Shown here one piece after another: positions 25,741 to 37,700 of a stretch of 64,000 bases of DNA. This stretch comes from Oreocharis arfaki (taxonomy: Eukaryota; Chordata; Aves; Passeriformes; Paramythiidae): NCBI GenBank assembly GCA_013398015.1, contig VZRR01006570.1:463131-527130 (forward strand), written 5' to 3'. Every line of letters begins with the position of its first letter. The first letter of the stretch is position 1. A program made the translations under genes and the position numbers. Under the pieces are notes generated by a model that had not been told where the DNA came from, ran no database searches, and was given only the letters and a program-made list of their open reading frames with translations.

Positions 25741-28700
25741 CTGTCCAGGGAGAGAAGGAAAAGGCAGAGGTTAATGAGCTTTATCCAAAGCACTTTGACA
25801 AAATCATCATTTAAAGAGCCTTAAAAGTATTAATTTAAAAGTGCCTTGTCCTGAGCAGCTTTTGGATAGACAAATAACACCATTAATGGGCAAAGATAAA
25901 AATTCTGTGGTGTGTGAACTGAGGTGGATCAAAACCAACCTGCCCCTTTCACAGCGGTGGAAGAGGACATGAACAGTCCAGCGTGTGAAAAGCCCATGGA
26001 ATACCTGGGCTTGTAATTATCTGATTGCACCTTTCATTAATGGGCTCTAAAGGGATCTCTGTGCTGAAGCAAGAGGCACTGCTTATACAGGACAGCCTAA
26101 GGCCAGGAGGATTTATCTGAGTTCAATTCCACAGCTGCAGCAGCTTGACCTGGTCCTGCATTAGTTCCTTATCTGGATCCATAACCTGAGGCTGGGGAAG
26201 GTGATTAATGTCCCTTATCTCCCGTGCTGTGGAGCAGCTCCAGTCCAGCCGTGCTGGAGCTGTCCTTTGTCTTGTTTCTGCCCCCTCCCTGCCTCAGGAC
26301 CAGCCCTGCAGCCCCTCTCTCTGCATGGCTATTCCCTGGCTCAGCTACACCAGAGAGGAAAGGGACAATTCCATGTTCCACTCCATAAATGTTTCATTAT
26401 TCCTCATTTCAGGCCTGGATGTGGACTCAGCTACACAAGACACCAGCTCTGTTGCGCTGCTGGGAGCTGGATCACTTGTGTCCACTGAGTTCTGGTGTGA
26501 AATTCAGCTCCTCCCTCATCCCAACCTCACTTTTACCTCCTCCCTCTGAGCAGCCCCCACCACAATCCCCAGAAAGCCCCTGGATACCGTAGCAGAAGTC
26601 ACAGGTGGACGGGCAGTGCTTCTTCATCAGCTTCCTGCGCTTCTCACAGAAGCCTTTTTTTGCCCACGATGGGCACATAAATAACCTGTCCTCACAGCCT
26701 GAAACAGGAGCAGAGGAGCTGTCAGAGGGGCTGGGGGACACTGAACAACCCAATTTAGGTGAAATGTCAGTTTGTGCTCAGAAGAATAATGTGGAGAGGG
26801 GTGGGGGACGAGCTAAAGCGGGAGCACGAGCACCAGAGGCGGGGTGTGAGCACCGTGAGAGCTCCACAGCACGCAGGCAAAGCCCTGCAGAGCAGAGCCC
26901 TGTTCCTCACCGTAGAGCCTGTGGATTCCCCACACTTCATCCTGGGAGATGGTCTTTTTGCCAGTCAGGGTGGCGTTGATGTGCATGAGGGCGTTGGGGT
27001 TCAGGGAGTGCATGAGGCCCAGGGCGTGTCCGATCTCGTGGGCTGCCACGTGGACCAGGTCTGTGAGCCACACCCCTGGTGGGAAGGAAAACCAGCTGGA
27101 ATTGTGTGTTGGGTCAAAGCACAACTGGTGTTCAGCTCTGCTTTATCCCACAGTTCCCCCTGGTGTAAAACCAGGGGACAGATTTCAGCACTAGAACGGG
27201 CGACGTTGCCCCACTTTCATCTCCTCCGTAGCTGCTTGGGCCCAAACAGAGCCAATGATTTCCATGTGCTTCTAATTTCCAGCAGCAGGACCCAGAGCTC
27301 CAGGAGAGGTGCTCTGGACCAGCAGTGCTTGACCCAGTGCAGCAGTGCCCCTGCTCAGCTTCCTGCTCACTTTGCTCCCACAGCCCCGAGCTGGGGAAAT
27401 GGGGGTGGGAAGATCCCAGCCTGAAAGAGGCTCCTGTTCACCCTCTGCATCTCCCACAGCCTGGAGTCGGACTCAAGCCTCTTGGCAGCATCCAGCACGT
27501 GGATTTTAACTGAAGGACGTGGCTGAACTATCCAATAATTCCACTAATTGCAACAATTCCAGCAAGAAATGGCCCTGCCACCGCACAGTTAGAGGAACAG
27601 CTTCCAAACCCACAACAAAATCCCAACTTTTTCTGTCCCTTTCCCAGACTAAAATCCAAATCCCAGGCATGCACCTGGTGCTCCCTGTGTTACCTTTCTT
27701 CCAGCTGAACCTGGTGTCCCCCAGGATCCAATACTCATGGTCATCAAAGTGGATTTCTCCATGGGGTGGGAAGAAGGCGTGGGCCAGCTCCCCCGTGGTG
27801 CCGTCGAAGCAGTGGTGGGTCAGGGACTCCAGGCAGTCCGTGTGGTTGATGGAGTAGAAACCTGTGGGAAAAGCAGCAGGTTGAGGGGGATCCAGCAGGA
27901 TCAGCCTGCCCAGGAAACCCCTGGATCACCGGAAAGGTCTCTGATGGGATCTCGGGTTTTTTCCAACCTCCAGAGCCACAAAATGAGAGATAAATGCAAA
28001 GCACTTGTCAGGACTGGTGGCAACACTCAGCCACGTGCTGACCCTGGCTTTAGAGCTGTTCCCAGCGACCACAAAATGAATTTGTTTTCCAGCAGGGAAT
28101 GCTGAGCTCCTTTTGCAACACCACGTGGAAATTCTCCTTTTGAGGGAGAAGCTGGACAGAGCTGAAAACCCCCAGATTGCTCCACTTTAAACATAAATAA
28201 GCAGATGCCTTGGAGTCAGAGCTGCAGCAGGATCACAGTGGATCCTGAATCCCTGGAATTGGGCACCTGGAGCTCCAGGTGGTGGCAGGACAGACCCCTG
28301 GAGGGACATCACGTCCTGCAGCACCAGAGGGGAACGTGTTGCGAAATGAGGGTGACTCTGCTGGCTGGGCCCTTGGCACAGGGAATCTGTGCTTCACACA
28401 CAGAAATCCCGGGAAGAATTGCCATCTGGGCTCGAGGCTGAGCAGAAAACGCCTCAGCACTGACCTCTCCTAGGCCCCAGGAAATTCAGGAGCAGCTACA
28501 GAGCCATGGAGGGGAGGAGGGAAGGGATGGAGCAATGACTGCTGCAGTGGGATCAGCAAAAGGGAGACTGAACCCACCAACAACTGGAATCTCTCACCGG
28601 CTCTGTGTGACCCCAGGGGTGTCACTCCCCATTCCAACTCTCAGTTTCCCCATCTGTGCAGTAGGAACCTGTGGATTCTCATTCTCCTGTGGCTTTCCCC

Positions 28701-31700
28701 ACCTGTGCAGTAAGAACCTGTGGATTCTCATTTTCCTGTGGCTTTCCCCACCCCAGCAGCAGAATCTGAGGGCTCATTCTTGGCAAATGCCTGAAACTTC
28801 CCAACCACCATTCACAGGAAGTGTTCATTGTGCCATTAATGTTTCCTTGAGCAGACAAAAGGAGTTTTTCTCTGCCTGGCTAAAGGCAAAGGACACCCCA
28901 AACCTTATCCAAGAGGCGCTGCCGAGCCCACACAGCACAGGAGTGCTCTCCTGCCTCCCAAATCCTGGCTTACACGCTGGAATCGCTGGAGTTAGCACAC
29001 CCCACAGCTCCCTGCCCCAGCACAGGATCCCGGGGGGGACACACTCACCGATTTTGAGGTCGCTGGGGAGGTGCCGTGGGACCTCCCTGAAGCTGAACGG
29101 GGACACCTCGCTCCACATGCGGAACGCGGCCGCCAGCCCCCGGCGCGTGTCCCTGGCGCTCAGGAGGTTCCTTGGGAAGGACAGGATCCTGCAGGGACAC
29201 ACAGGACAGCCTCAGGAAAACACCCCTCCCTCCTCTAACAGCTGGAGGCTCTCAGGGCTCCTTCAGTCAAGGATTTCTCCAGCGTTTCTCGCTGCAAGAG
29301 GTCCGGGTCAGGAGTAGCTGGAGCTGGATGTTAACAATATTTAAATAACCCCCCCTTAGAAGGGTGAATAAATTGCTGATATTCTTCACAATCACAGGTT
29401 CTGGACTAACTCCAGCTTTTGTTTCTCCTCTCCAGCACAGGTTCTCTTGGAAAACTGTTTTTATCCCGATATGCCCCAGCCTGTCTGTGCAGTGTTGCCA
29501 GAAGAGGAAAGATCTGCATCCCAGCAGCAGGGAATTCTTGTTCCTGACCCTTGGGCTCCAATGGATGTGCACACTCTGGTGTGGAATACTCTCAGGCAGA
29601 ACTTCCAAAAGAGTTCCAAAGAATGTCAAAGGTCATAGGAAAATGAGTTATTCCCTTGGAAAACATCTATAGGGAAAGAAGTTATTTCCTTGGAAAAAAT
29701 CTATAGGATAACAAGTTATTTCCTCTGAAAAAAAAGGCTAATCATTCAGGACAGAGACTCAAAAGAGGTTTTTTGCTTAGGCCACAGGGCAAGATGTGGG
29801 GAAACTCCTGGTAAAAGCTGGCAGAAACTCTGCTTGGACCATGGAAATGCACAGGTGGCTCCTAGGAACTTACCTCGTCCCACAGGAAGATCTGCATGCA
29901 GGGAATTGCCTCAAGTGGAGCAATTGGGAAAAGCTGGGCATATTCTCTATCCCCTCTGGATGTTTTTTAGCTATGCTGATTATGCTCTCCCCTGGTCCCA
30001 GCACATCCTAAAGGGAGCAGAAGGTTTCGTATCAAGCCAGGCTGTTCGTGAGGGCAAACCTGGGCAATGAAGGCTCTCATGAGGCTGAGCCTGTTTGGGA
30101 TGAGCAGGAAGGGAAGGAGCAGAGCCTTCCCTCACCACAGGGCTGTCATCAAGGGCTTTTTATTGTTCATTGGTCAGTAACCTTTTCCCAAAGACAACAG
30201 GGAGAGAGATTCCTAAGATCCCTCGGCACCCTGAAATCACAGAAATCCTGAGATAACATCCCAACAGTGACTTCCATCTGTGCTGATTCAGGTTCGTGCA
30301 GAACTCCTAAAAAACCCACCAGGATGACAGAATTAACCCTCAGTCACGACCTCCTGAGGGGGATCCCTGTTGTGGGGGGCCTGAATCTGCCCTGAAGAGT
30401 TTCACTGCAGCGAGAGGCGCAGCATTTGTCGAAACATTCCTGCTTGGGAGCGGCTTCAGCAGCTCCCCCTGCCCTGGCACACGGCTCAGCAAAAGCCACG
30501 GCGCCAAGATCCAAAGCCACTGGATACAGCAGGAAAAGCTCAGGCCCTGGGATCACTTTTGGGGCCGATTCCAGGCCTTACTTGTAGGTGAGGTTGAAGT
30601 GGTCCCACTTGAGGCGGCCCGGGGTGATCGTGTATCGCCTGCTCCGCGCCGCGGGCCGAGGAGGAGCTGGGATGTGCAGGGCTGAGGCATCTTCCTTAAA
30701 GACAAAACAGCAGGTTGGAGGAGATGGGACAGACTCCAGGAGGGTGTAGAATAAAAAAAAACTGCATGAAACAGGACACCTGGGGCTGGGGAGCACCACA
30801 GGTTCTGCCTTAGGGGTATCCGAGGGAGGAGACTGGTCCTGCAGCACCCCAAAACAGCCGCTCTCCTCCTGGAGAGCAGGGATGAGGCCTCGGGAGGCTT
30901 CTGGCCACAGCAAGTGCTGCAGCTCTGCCTGGAAAGTTTTTATTTCCTCCTCTCCTCGCCACAGAAGAAATGTAAACCTGGAGAAATGACTAAAACAGGC
31001 AACTCTTTGTGCAGGGAGCTCTTTCAGAGAGCTGTGCTGTGGATCTGAAATGCCTTCAAAGCAAACAGGAGCCCTGGAAAACCTGGAGTGCCTTTAAAGC
31101 ATCGAGCAGCCAAAGACATCACATTTTGTGACACGTCTGCCACCAGCTAGAAAAGCCTTTTAGTACCTGGAGGGAAATGAATGGGACCCAACAGGATTTT
31201 CTGGAAGTCTTCCAGCTCTGCCTCCCCTTTTTGGGGCTAAGACACTGAAAATCTCTGGGCTCCAGGGGCACCAAGAGCCATGGACAGTGGCCATGGTACA
31301 GAAGCTGCACCACGAGAGTCTGTCCAGCCTCACAGCACATTCCACAGGCAGCAAGAGCTGTCTCCAGTTTCCTCATGGAAGAACTGAGGCCCTGGGAGCC
31401 AAAATAGCACATCCCTGGTGCCACAGCAAGGCAGGGGCAAGAGCAGAGGCCTGAGGTGACAGCTCCAGGTCCTGCCCGAAGCACGAGCACCTTCCCATGG
31501 CTTGGACAGCTCCCAGCAGGAAATCTGTCCCCTGCTCATGTCTGACAGCCCCATTTCCTTCCATCCTGACCCAATCTCAGCATCTTTCTTCCCTACAAGG
31601 ACAGTTTCCAGCATTCCCTGCAGCTGGCTCACCCTCAGAAACCAGCACCAGCTTTTAGGGACCACGATGGGACATCCCTGTGACAGAGCTGGGAGCCAAC

Positions 31701-34610
31701 ACCTCCCTGCTGCCTGCAGATTCTGGCAGAAAGGTTTGGATCACATTTTTTGGTTCACTCAGCTCCAGGCTGTGCCCCTTCCTCCCTGGGCACGTGGGAC
31801 GTGGGTCAGTGGCTGCCGTCCCTCTCCCTTCACCCCCAGTGGGTTTTGCCTCTGATTCTACTCTGACCATGCCATTTTTTTTTGAGATAGGAAAGGGAAA
31901 TTCTGCCTCCTTTTGAGCAGCACAGGCAAGGAGGAGCTGCAAGAGGAGCCTGGAGGAGATCAGCTCACAATTACAGCAGAATAAGATATTTTCCCCTTTT
32001 TATTTTTCTCGCAGTTCTTTCAAGTAGAGGAGAATTATGCAAATCCTCCCTGCCTTTGTTGTTTTCTCCAGGATCCCGTGCCAGGACTGGGGCTGGTTAC
32101 ACGTTCATCCTGGCACCAGGATTACTGGGAATTCTGTCAGTCTCCAGAAGACTCTGACTCGGGAGTTGTTAACTTCTCACTGGGGTGAGCGAGGTGTTAA
32201 CACTGCTCAGGGTTTCTCTGTCCTGTGCTGGATGTTCTGGCGAAGCCAGGACAGTGTGGATTTGCTTTCCAGCCTCTACAACCCAGCCCAGAGCTGGTGC
32301 CATTCCCAGTTTCTGGAGCACAGCCCAGTTTGTTAAATCCCACCAGCACAGGGAGACTCCTGAGCTCTCCCAATCCCCTGGGACAATTCCAGCCAGGAAG
32401 AGCCTGCTGGCTTCTCCTTCTGCGAGGAAAACTGCAGCCCCAAGGCAGGAAAATGATTTCTTTTCTATAACCACTGAACACAGAAGCTTAAAGCCTTCAG
32501 TGCTGAACAGACAAAGGGGAAAAATTAAAATAATGGCTCACTTCTCTTCAAAATCCAAACCAAGGTGGTCAGAGCATCCCTCACTGGCCTGCTGGACCGA
32601 GGGAGGTGCAGAGGGTTTGAGTTCTCTGCTCAAACCCGGGCTCTGCTCTCCTCCAGTCTCTGTTTTAGCCACCGCTGGTGCAACAAAGATGCTTTTAATT
32701 AACAAAGAGTGTTGCAAAAAGAATCGGGGAAGGGTGGGGAACCACCCAAAGGCTGCAGCTCAGGCGTGGGGCTCTGACAGCAGTGACCCAGTTAAAACCC
32801 CACAGCACAAAGGCTCTGTCTGGGTGCCAAAGAGCCAAGATTTTGGGGATACATGGAACTGAAAAGGTCAGACACCCCCTAAGAGGAAACCCAGTGAGCT
32901 GTGGGCTAAGGTCTGAAATCCTAAAAATGTTTGGGAGGTACTGGAAGGGCAGGTATTTAATTCTCTCTCTCAACTATATATATATATGTATATATATATA
33001 TATTTTAAAAATATCTAAATTTTATATCTCTAAATAATATAAATTTTAGATATAAAACCAATATAAATTATATCTATAATATGAACCNNNNNNNNNNNNN
33101 NNNNNNATATGTATATAAAGGGAGACACTGGCCAACAACCCTGCTCTGATTTATTCACTCTGTGCACTCAGACCTCCAGTAATTTACTTCACTGAGCTGT
33201 AATGACTGTAATTAATTCCCTTCTCCCTCCCAGCCATGCAGTTCCCCTCCAGCCACACAGTAAGATCACTCTGAATTAGGACCAATTAATGACAGCCTGA
33301 GCATGTGATGCAAATGAGGGGGGAGAGTGCCAGGATGTTCATAAACACAAAAACCAGGAGAGGATGTACCTAAAGATTCTTTTTCTATATAAAATTAAAG
33401 GCTAAAATTAAGCTAAAGGAAAGAGGGAAGATCAGCCTCTGAGAGTCCCAGAGCTTTGCCATGGTCCCCTCTGGATTCGGTGTCCCAGCACATCCTGCTG
33501 AGGGATGGACCCCGAAACAGAGGCAGCTGAGAGTCCTGGGGGTCGCAGCTGAACCCCTCACCACGAGCCCTGGCGTGCAGGGCAGCTCCAGCTCAGCCAC
33601 AGAAATCCCAGTGCAGGCAGTGCCACATCAGCCTCGGCTGGGGAAGCAGGGAATCCACAGGAACAGCCAAAGCTCCGAGGGAAAACCACCCCAAGCTTCT
33701 GAGAGTTCCCTGTTTGCTTGTCCCAGGCTGCACACACAGCTCCAACCCCCTGATTCCACCGGGGTGCTCAATTATCTTCTGGGATCCTTTGCAAAAAGAG
33801 GGGGCTCAAACAGCCCTGAACACATCTTGTTTCCTTAACAGATGCTTATCTATTTCAATCTCTTTTATCTATAGATCCATTTATCTATTTAGATGTAGTT
33901 ATAGATTTATTTAGATCTATTTACCTATTCAGGTTAGATATTTACATACTTATCTATCTATTCATCTATTTATCTATTTAGATATTTACCTATTTAGGTA
34001 TTTATTTATTTATCTATTTAGATATGCAGATATGTAGATATTTAGATATTTAGATTCCAGCCTCGAATCAGAACACACATGCACCTCTATTAGATATTTA
34101 TCTATTTATGTATTTATCTATTTAGATATGTAGATATTTATTTGTTTAGATTCCAGCCTCTAACCAGAACTTAGATATGTAGACATTAGATATTTATCTA
34201 TTTATCTATTTAGATATGTAGATATTTAGATATTTATCTATTTAGATTCCAGCCTCTCACCAGAACACACATGCACCTCTATTAGATATTTATCTATTTA
34301 TGTATTTATCTATTTAGATATTTAGATATGTAGATACTTATTTGTTTAGATTCCAGCCTCTCACCAGAGCACACATGCACCTCTATTTGACACCCCACTC
34401 CCCTCCCAGGCGTTTGAGAACCAGATCCCTTCTCCTCACCTGACTTTCCTGAACTGCAGCTCCAGCTGGGTATTCCACAACCGCCAGCAAAGCCAGCGCA
34501 GGGAAGAGACACAAAAATCCCACCGTGGTTCTCCAGCCACTGCTCTTTTTCTTGTCCAGGGACAGGGAGCTTTTCCTTCTGCCTGCACAAAGTTGTTCTG
34601 CCTGATCCAT
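24885..34610 (-). CDS. MMP23B: MMP23, type II membrane matrix metalloproteinase with ShK and Ig-like domains (complete)
   Basis: Coding exons, 5' to 3' on the minus strand: 34440-34610, 30582-30694, 29049-29188, 27694-27861, 26911-27075, 26588-26698, 25614-25740, 24885-25059. Together they give 1170 nt, 389 aa plus stop (human 390). The start is the ATG at 34610 (MDQAEQLCAGRRKSS) with G at -3 and +4. An N-terminal signal anchor lies at about 28-45 (TTVGFLCLFPALALLAVV) after a basic cytoplasmic stretch. A furin-type RSRR at 74-77 precedes YTITPGRLKWDHFNLTY. The zinc site HEIGHALGLMH is at 210-220, with the Met-turn at ALMH. The ShK domain has six Cys (254-288) and the Ig-like domain has Cys320 and Cys369. 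There is no PRCGxPD cysteine switch and no hemopexin domain, as in MMP23 generally. In mammals MMP23 is released by prodomain cleavage and its ShK/prodomain affect Kv1 channels. It is convergent with CDK11 and in tandem with MIB2, as in human. Confidence 0.96.
25150..25241. repeat. inverted repeat, 28-bp perfect arms
   Basis: The left arm 25150-25177 (ttaaacctcattatccacct + gaaatcca) is the exact reverse complement of 25214-25241. After one mismatch the pairing continues about six more base pairs inward (AGTGAA). About 20-36 nt remain as loop. It lies in the last MMP23 intron. Confidence 0.95.
26588..26698 (-). CDS. MMP23B: MMP23 ShK-domain exon
   Basis: One exon encodes the whole six-cysteine ShKT module (Cys at protein positions 254, 261, 270, 281, 285, 288), ending CPSTCDFCY. 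The basic helix (EKRRKLMKKH) corresponds to the surface that binds K+ channels in the mammalian protein. Channel activity here is inferred only from family similarity. Confidence 0.95.
26911..27075 (-). CDS. MMP23B: MMP23 catalytic zinc-site exon
   Basis: Encodes GVWLTDLVHVAAHEIGHALG, then LMHSLNPNALMHINATL and the end of the catalytic domain (SQDEVWGIHRLYG). The three zinc His, the catalytic Glu and the Met-turn Met are all intact, so an active protease is expected. Confidence 0.96.
28651..28748 (+). repeat. 49-bp tandem duplication
   Basis: Two copies of ctgtgcagtaggaacctgtg + gattctcatt(c/t)tcctgtgg + ctttccc, offset 49 bp with about three differences, in the MMP23 intron 27862-29048. Confidence 0.85.
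29640..29735 (+). repeat. ~35-bp x 3 tandem repeat
   Basis: Three diverging copies of gttattyccttggaaaaaat + ctatagg in the MMP23 intron between exons 29049-29188 and 30582-30694. Confidence 0.75.
32970..33110. repeat. (TA)n microsatellite with assembly gap
   Basis: A TATATA run at about 32974-33004, then AT-rich ATATAAATT-type sequence, then 19 N at 33088-33106. The gap lies within MMP23 intron 1, so no coding sequence is affected. Confidence 0.95.
33838..34386 (+). repeat. TATC/TAGA-type minisatellite with ~96-bp higher-order units
   Basis: Degenerate tatctatttagatat repeats. From about 34020 they are organised into higher-order units, each carrying gattccagcctc (34053, 34149, 34245, 34349; periods 96, 96, 104). 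Three units also carry acacatgcacctctatt. It lies in MMP23 intron 1, ending about 55 bp from the exon 1 donor. Confidence 0.9.
34440..34610 (-). CDS. MMP23B: MMP23 first coding exon (signal anchor)
   Basis: 57 codons ending VVEYPAGAAVQESQ, with donor GTGAGG at 34439. The Lys/Arg-rich residues 11-27 on the N side of the hydrophobic segment predict an N-in, C-out (type II) topology. In-frame sequence continues upstream of the ATG without another ATG before GTG-like codons, so the ATG at 34610 is preferred. A TAGA/TATC-type array starts about 55 bp beyond the donor. Confidence 0.85.
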
Positions 34611-34765
34611 GTCGTCCTTGAGGAGTTTTTGGAGGGAGATGGGGACAGGCACTCAAGCCATGCCCTGCACAGGACGCATCTGTAAATCCTCGAGCTCACA
34701 TTTGGAGCGTTCCTGAGTAGCCCTGCAGCTACTGCCAGAGCTGTGCAGAACCAGTGGAGTTTCAA

Positions 34766-37700
34766 AAAGCTCTAAAAAAAAAAAAATTAAAAGAGAAAAA
34801 AGAAAAGAAAAGAAAAAAAAAAAGTAGACTTTACATTAAGCCTCTTTCCAAAGTGCCAAAGATTCTCTCAGGCTCTGCCAAGTGGGATCATGTTACTGCA
34901 GCTGAAAGTTGGGCTGGCGGAGGAACAGCAGCAAAGTGAAACAAGCTGGGGTGGACATGAACTCTTCTCTTTAACTGTGTCATCAACAGAGGGCAAATCT
35001 GCCGTTGTCAGCTTTATGTAATGAAAAAAAGAAAAAAAAAACACAAAAAACTGGGGGAGGGGGCAGCGAGGGGAATCCAGAAGGGCAACATCACCCCCTT
35101 GGAATGTGTCACTGGGGATGCTCAGCGTCATCTGTCACGGGCTGTCCTTGGGAGCGGGGTGGAAAATGAGATGCTGGAGAGCAGGCTGGGCTTCTCTGCT
35201 TGGGAAACTGCTCAGGGAGTTGACAAACTCACACACAAGTAAACAGCAACCCCTCTTCCATCAAACTTGGCCGGGGATCTGCAAGTTTCTGGTGCGCTTG
35301 GGTTATCAAGTGTTTTCGGAATCACGCTGATTTTGGGTCCCAAAGACTGGCTTGGAGGGGTTTGTCAGCTTGTCCTAAGCTGGGAGCTTCTTTGAGGCAT
35401 CTCCAGGCTCCAGGCACGAATCAATTCAGGACTTTTAAAAAAGCTCACTCAGAAATTCTCAGGTTTTCTGCACTTTTCTGTCTGGTCCTGAGGTGGGGTG
35501 AACTCAACCCCAGTTCTGCCCAGCCAGAGGAAAAGGAACTCTGCGATCTCCCAGTTCCACCAGCAAATGCCAGGGAGGGGGAAGGTCATGTAAAAATTCC
35601 TTGGGGGCATCTGAGGCATTTGAAAGTGTTCAGAAAAGCCTTGTAATTTTAATAATGAAAAAATGCTTTAATTGGAATTTTTTCCACCCCAGTTCATAAT
35701 CAAGCCTGCAGCATTTTATAAGTTTCATACATTTTCAGACTAAAGCTGGCCTGGAGCTTTTAAACAACTCAGGATAAATAAGGCCAGGGAGCCTGGGTGT
35801 ACAATTTCATGAACATTTTCCTTCTCAATTCCCACCAAGAAAAACCACCACGAAGTGCAGCGGTCGTTCAGACCCCAGGAAAAGAACAGGATGAGGAGCA
35901 ACAGGCAAGGAAACAATGGATAGAATTACAAAGGCAAGCTGGAAGCTGGAGGAAGAACACAAAGCCAGGGTCCAGGGCTCTCCCTCCTGTGGAATTGGCT
36001 CCCCTCAGCTGCCTGCTGCAGCTTTCTAGGGATGGTTCCTCCTTCCCCAGCAGCACCGTTGGCAGAAGGTGCCTGTGCATGACTGAAAAAATCCTTCACT
36101 TGGAGCTCCAGGGAGAGATGCAAATGCAGCCCCGCTTGTGGTTTGAGCTGCAATCGCAGCACGAAGGGAGAAACTCAACTGATCGACACCTTGAGTCCCC
36201 AGATTCCCAAAGATTCTTTTAGAGGCTGCAGATGAGAACAGGAAGGCTGATTGAGAGGGGAGTCTTGAAGGAAAAACCTGCCTTGGAATGGGGCTCCAAA
36301 CCTCCAGCCAAGAGCTCTTCTCCAGTAAGGCAGCACTGGCTTGAGAGAAAAATATTGTTATCAAACACAGAGCTGGAAGAACATTGAGTTTCAGCCACGG
36401 AACAGCTTTAAGTGCCTCTGCCTCTCCCAGAGCCAGCAGGACTCAGCAGTGCTCGAGGGAGATTTTAATTTATGCTCTGCACACCCACCTCTCCTCCTGC
36501 CGAGCATCTCGGTCCCTCGGGGCAGTTTAAAATCCCCCAGTCCTGACCCAGGGCGGGGCTTTGTCCTGCGGCTCGGACAGGCTCAGACCCCAGCACCGGG
36601 CAGGTGAAGAGACTTGCCCGAGGTCGCTGTGGAATCTGGCAGGACAGGAACCTGAAACCCTCCAAGCACCCACTCGCTGCCTCATTTTTGTGAAGGGGAG
36701 CACTGGAGCCTGAGCTTTGAAGCAGAGGTTGGGGACTCACACAAGCACAGCCTGAGGGGACCGAGGATTTCCTTCGCAGTGTAAAGAAAGTGAAAGATTT
36801 TGTAAAATCCATCTCAGCACAGCCCCTTGCAAAGAGAGCGCACAGAGCTTTACTAAAGTGCATTTTTTAGGACCTCAGTTTCTGAAAACTTCTCCATGCA
36901 GCTACTAAAGGTTAGCACAGCCAGGAAAACCCTTTTCCATGAGTCACTGAACGATTCTGAATGGGAAGAGATTTATCTTGTGCTGGCTGAATGGGAATCT
37001 TGGGCTGCAGAGATGATTCACGACCTCTGTGACATTTTTAGGATCCTGCTCCCCCTGTCAGGTTATCCCTGGATGGATCAGCAGTGAGAACAGGGTTTCT
37101 TGGAAAGCACTTTGCCTTCTCTCCCCTCATGCTGGGAATGCACCGTGCCCATCCACACCGAAATTCAGCACACCCAACCCCACCAAACTCCTGCCTGCAG
37201 AGTGCTTCCAAAAGGATTCAAGTTCAAGCCAAATATTTGCTGAGAAACCAGCTCAGCAGTAAGGCCAAGACAAACCTCAGTTTTTAGGGCAATGAGAGTC
37301 AGATGAGGAGAGCTCTTCTGCTGAGGCGCTCAGGGCTCCCAGATGCAGCTGGTGGAGCTGAGGGAGCCTCAGGAACTCCTTGCTGTGCCCACCAGCAACG
37401 CTCCTGATAAAAGTCCCCGTGCCTCTGGAGCCACCAGGGCACAGAATCCTCAGTGACACTGCTGGAAATATTCCCCACACTTCACCAGGGCAGCTGCTGC
37501 TGCAGCTCCGGAGTTCTGCTGAGTTTTAGAGGTTCTGGAGCACGGATATTTGGTTTGGACTGCAGGCAGGATCTGTCATCCTGACTATATTTGGACAGCA
37601 GAAACATTCCTGGCGTTGGTGTGTGTCTGAGAGCAGTGGAACACATGACACTGAGGGAATCCATATGGTGTGACGGGGAACGGGGAGCGAGGCAGGGCAC

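Noticed and set aside
28535..29317. 260-codon plus-strand open frame
   Set aside because: It overlaps the antisense of an MMP23 exon and the 49-bp duplication; no domain is recognisable and low-complexity repeat sequence explains much of it.
33088..33106. Run of N
   Set aside because: Assembly gap in AT-rich repeat, not a biological feature.
34383..34652. MMP23 start upstream of 34610 (PVPISLQKLLKDD...)
   Set aside because: The codon at 34652 is GTG, not ATG; the first ATG in this frame is at 34610 and has a good context.
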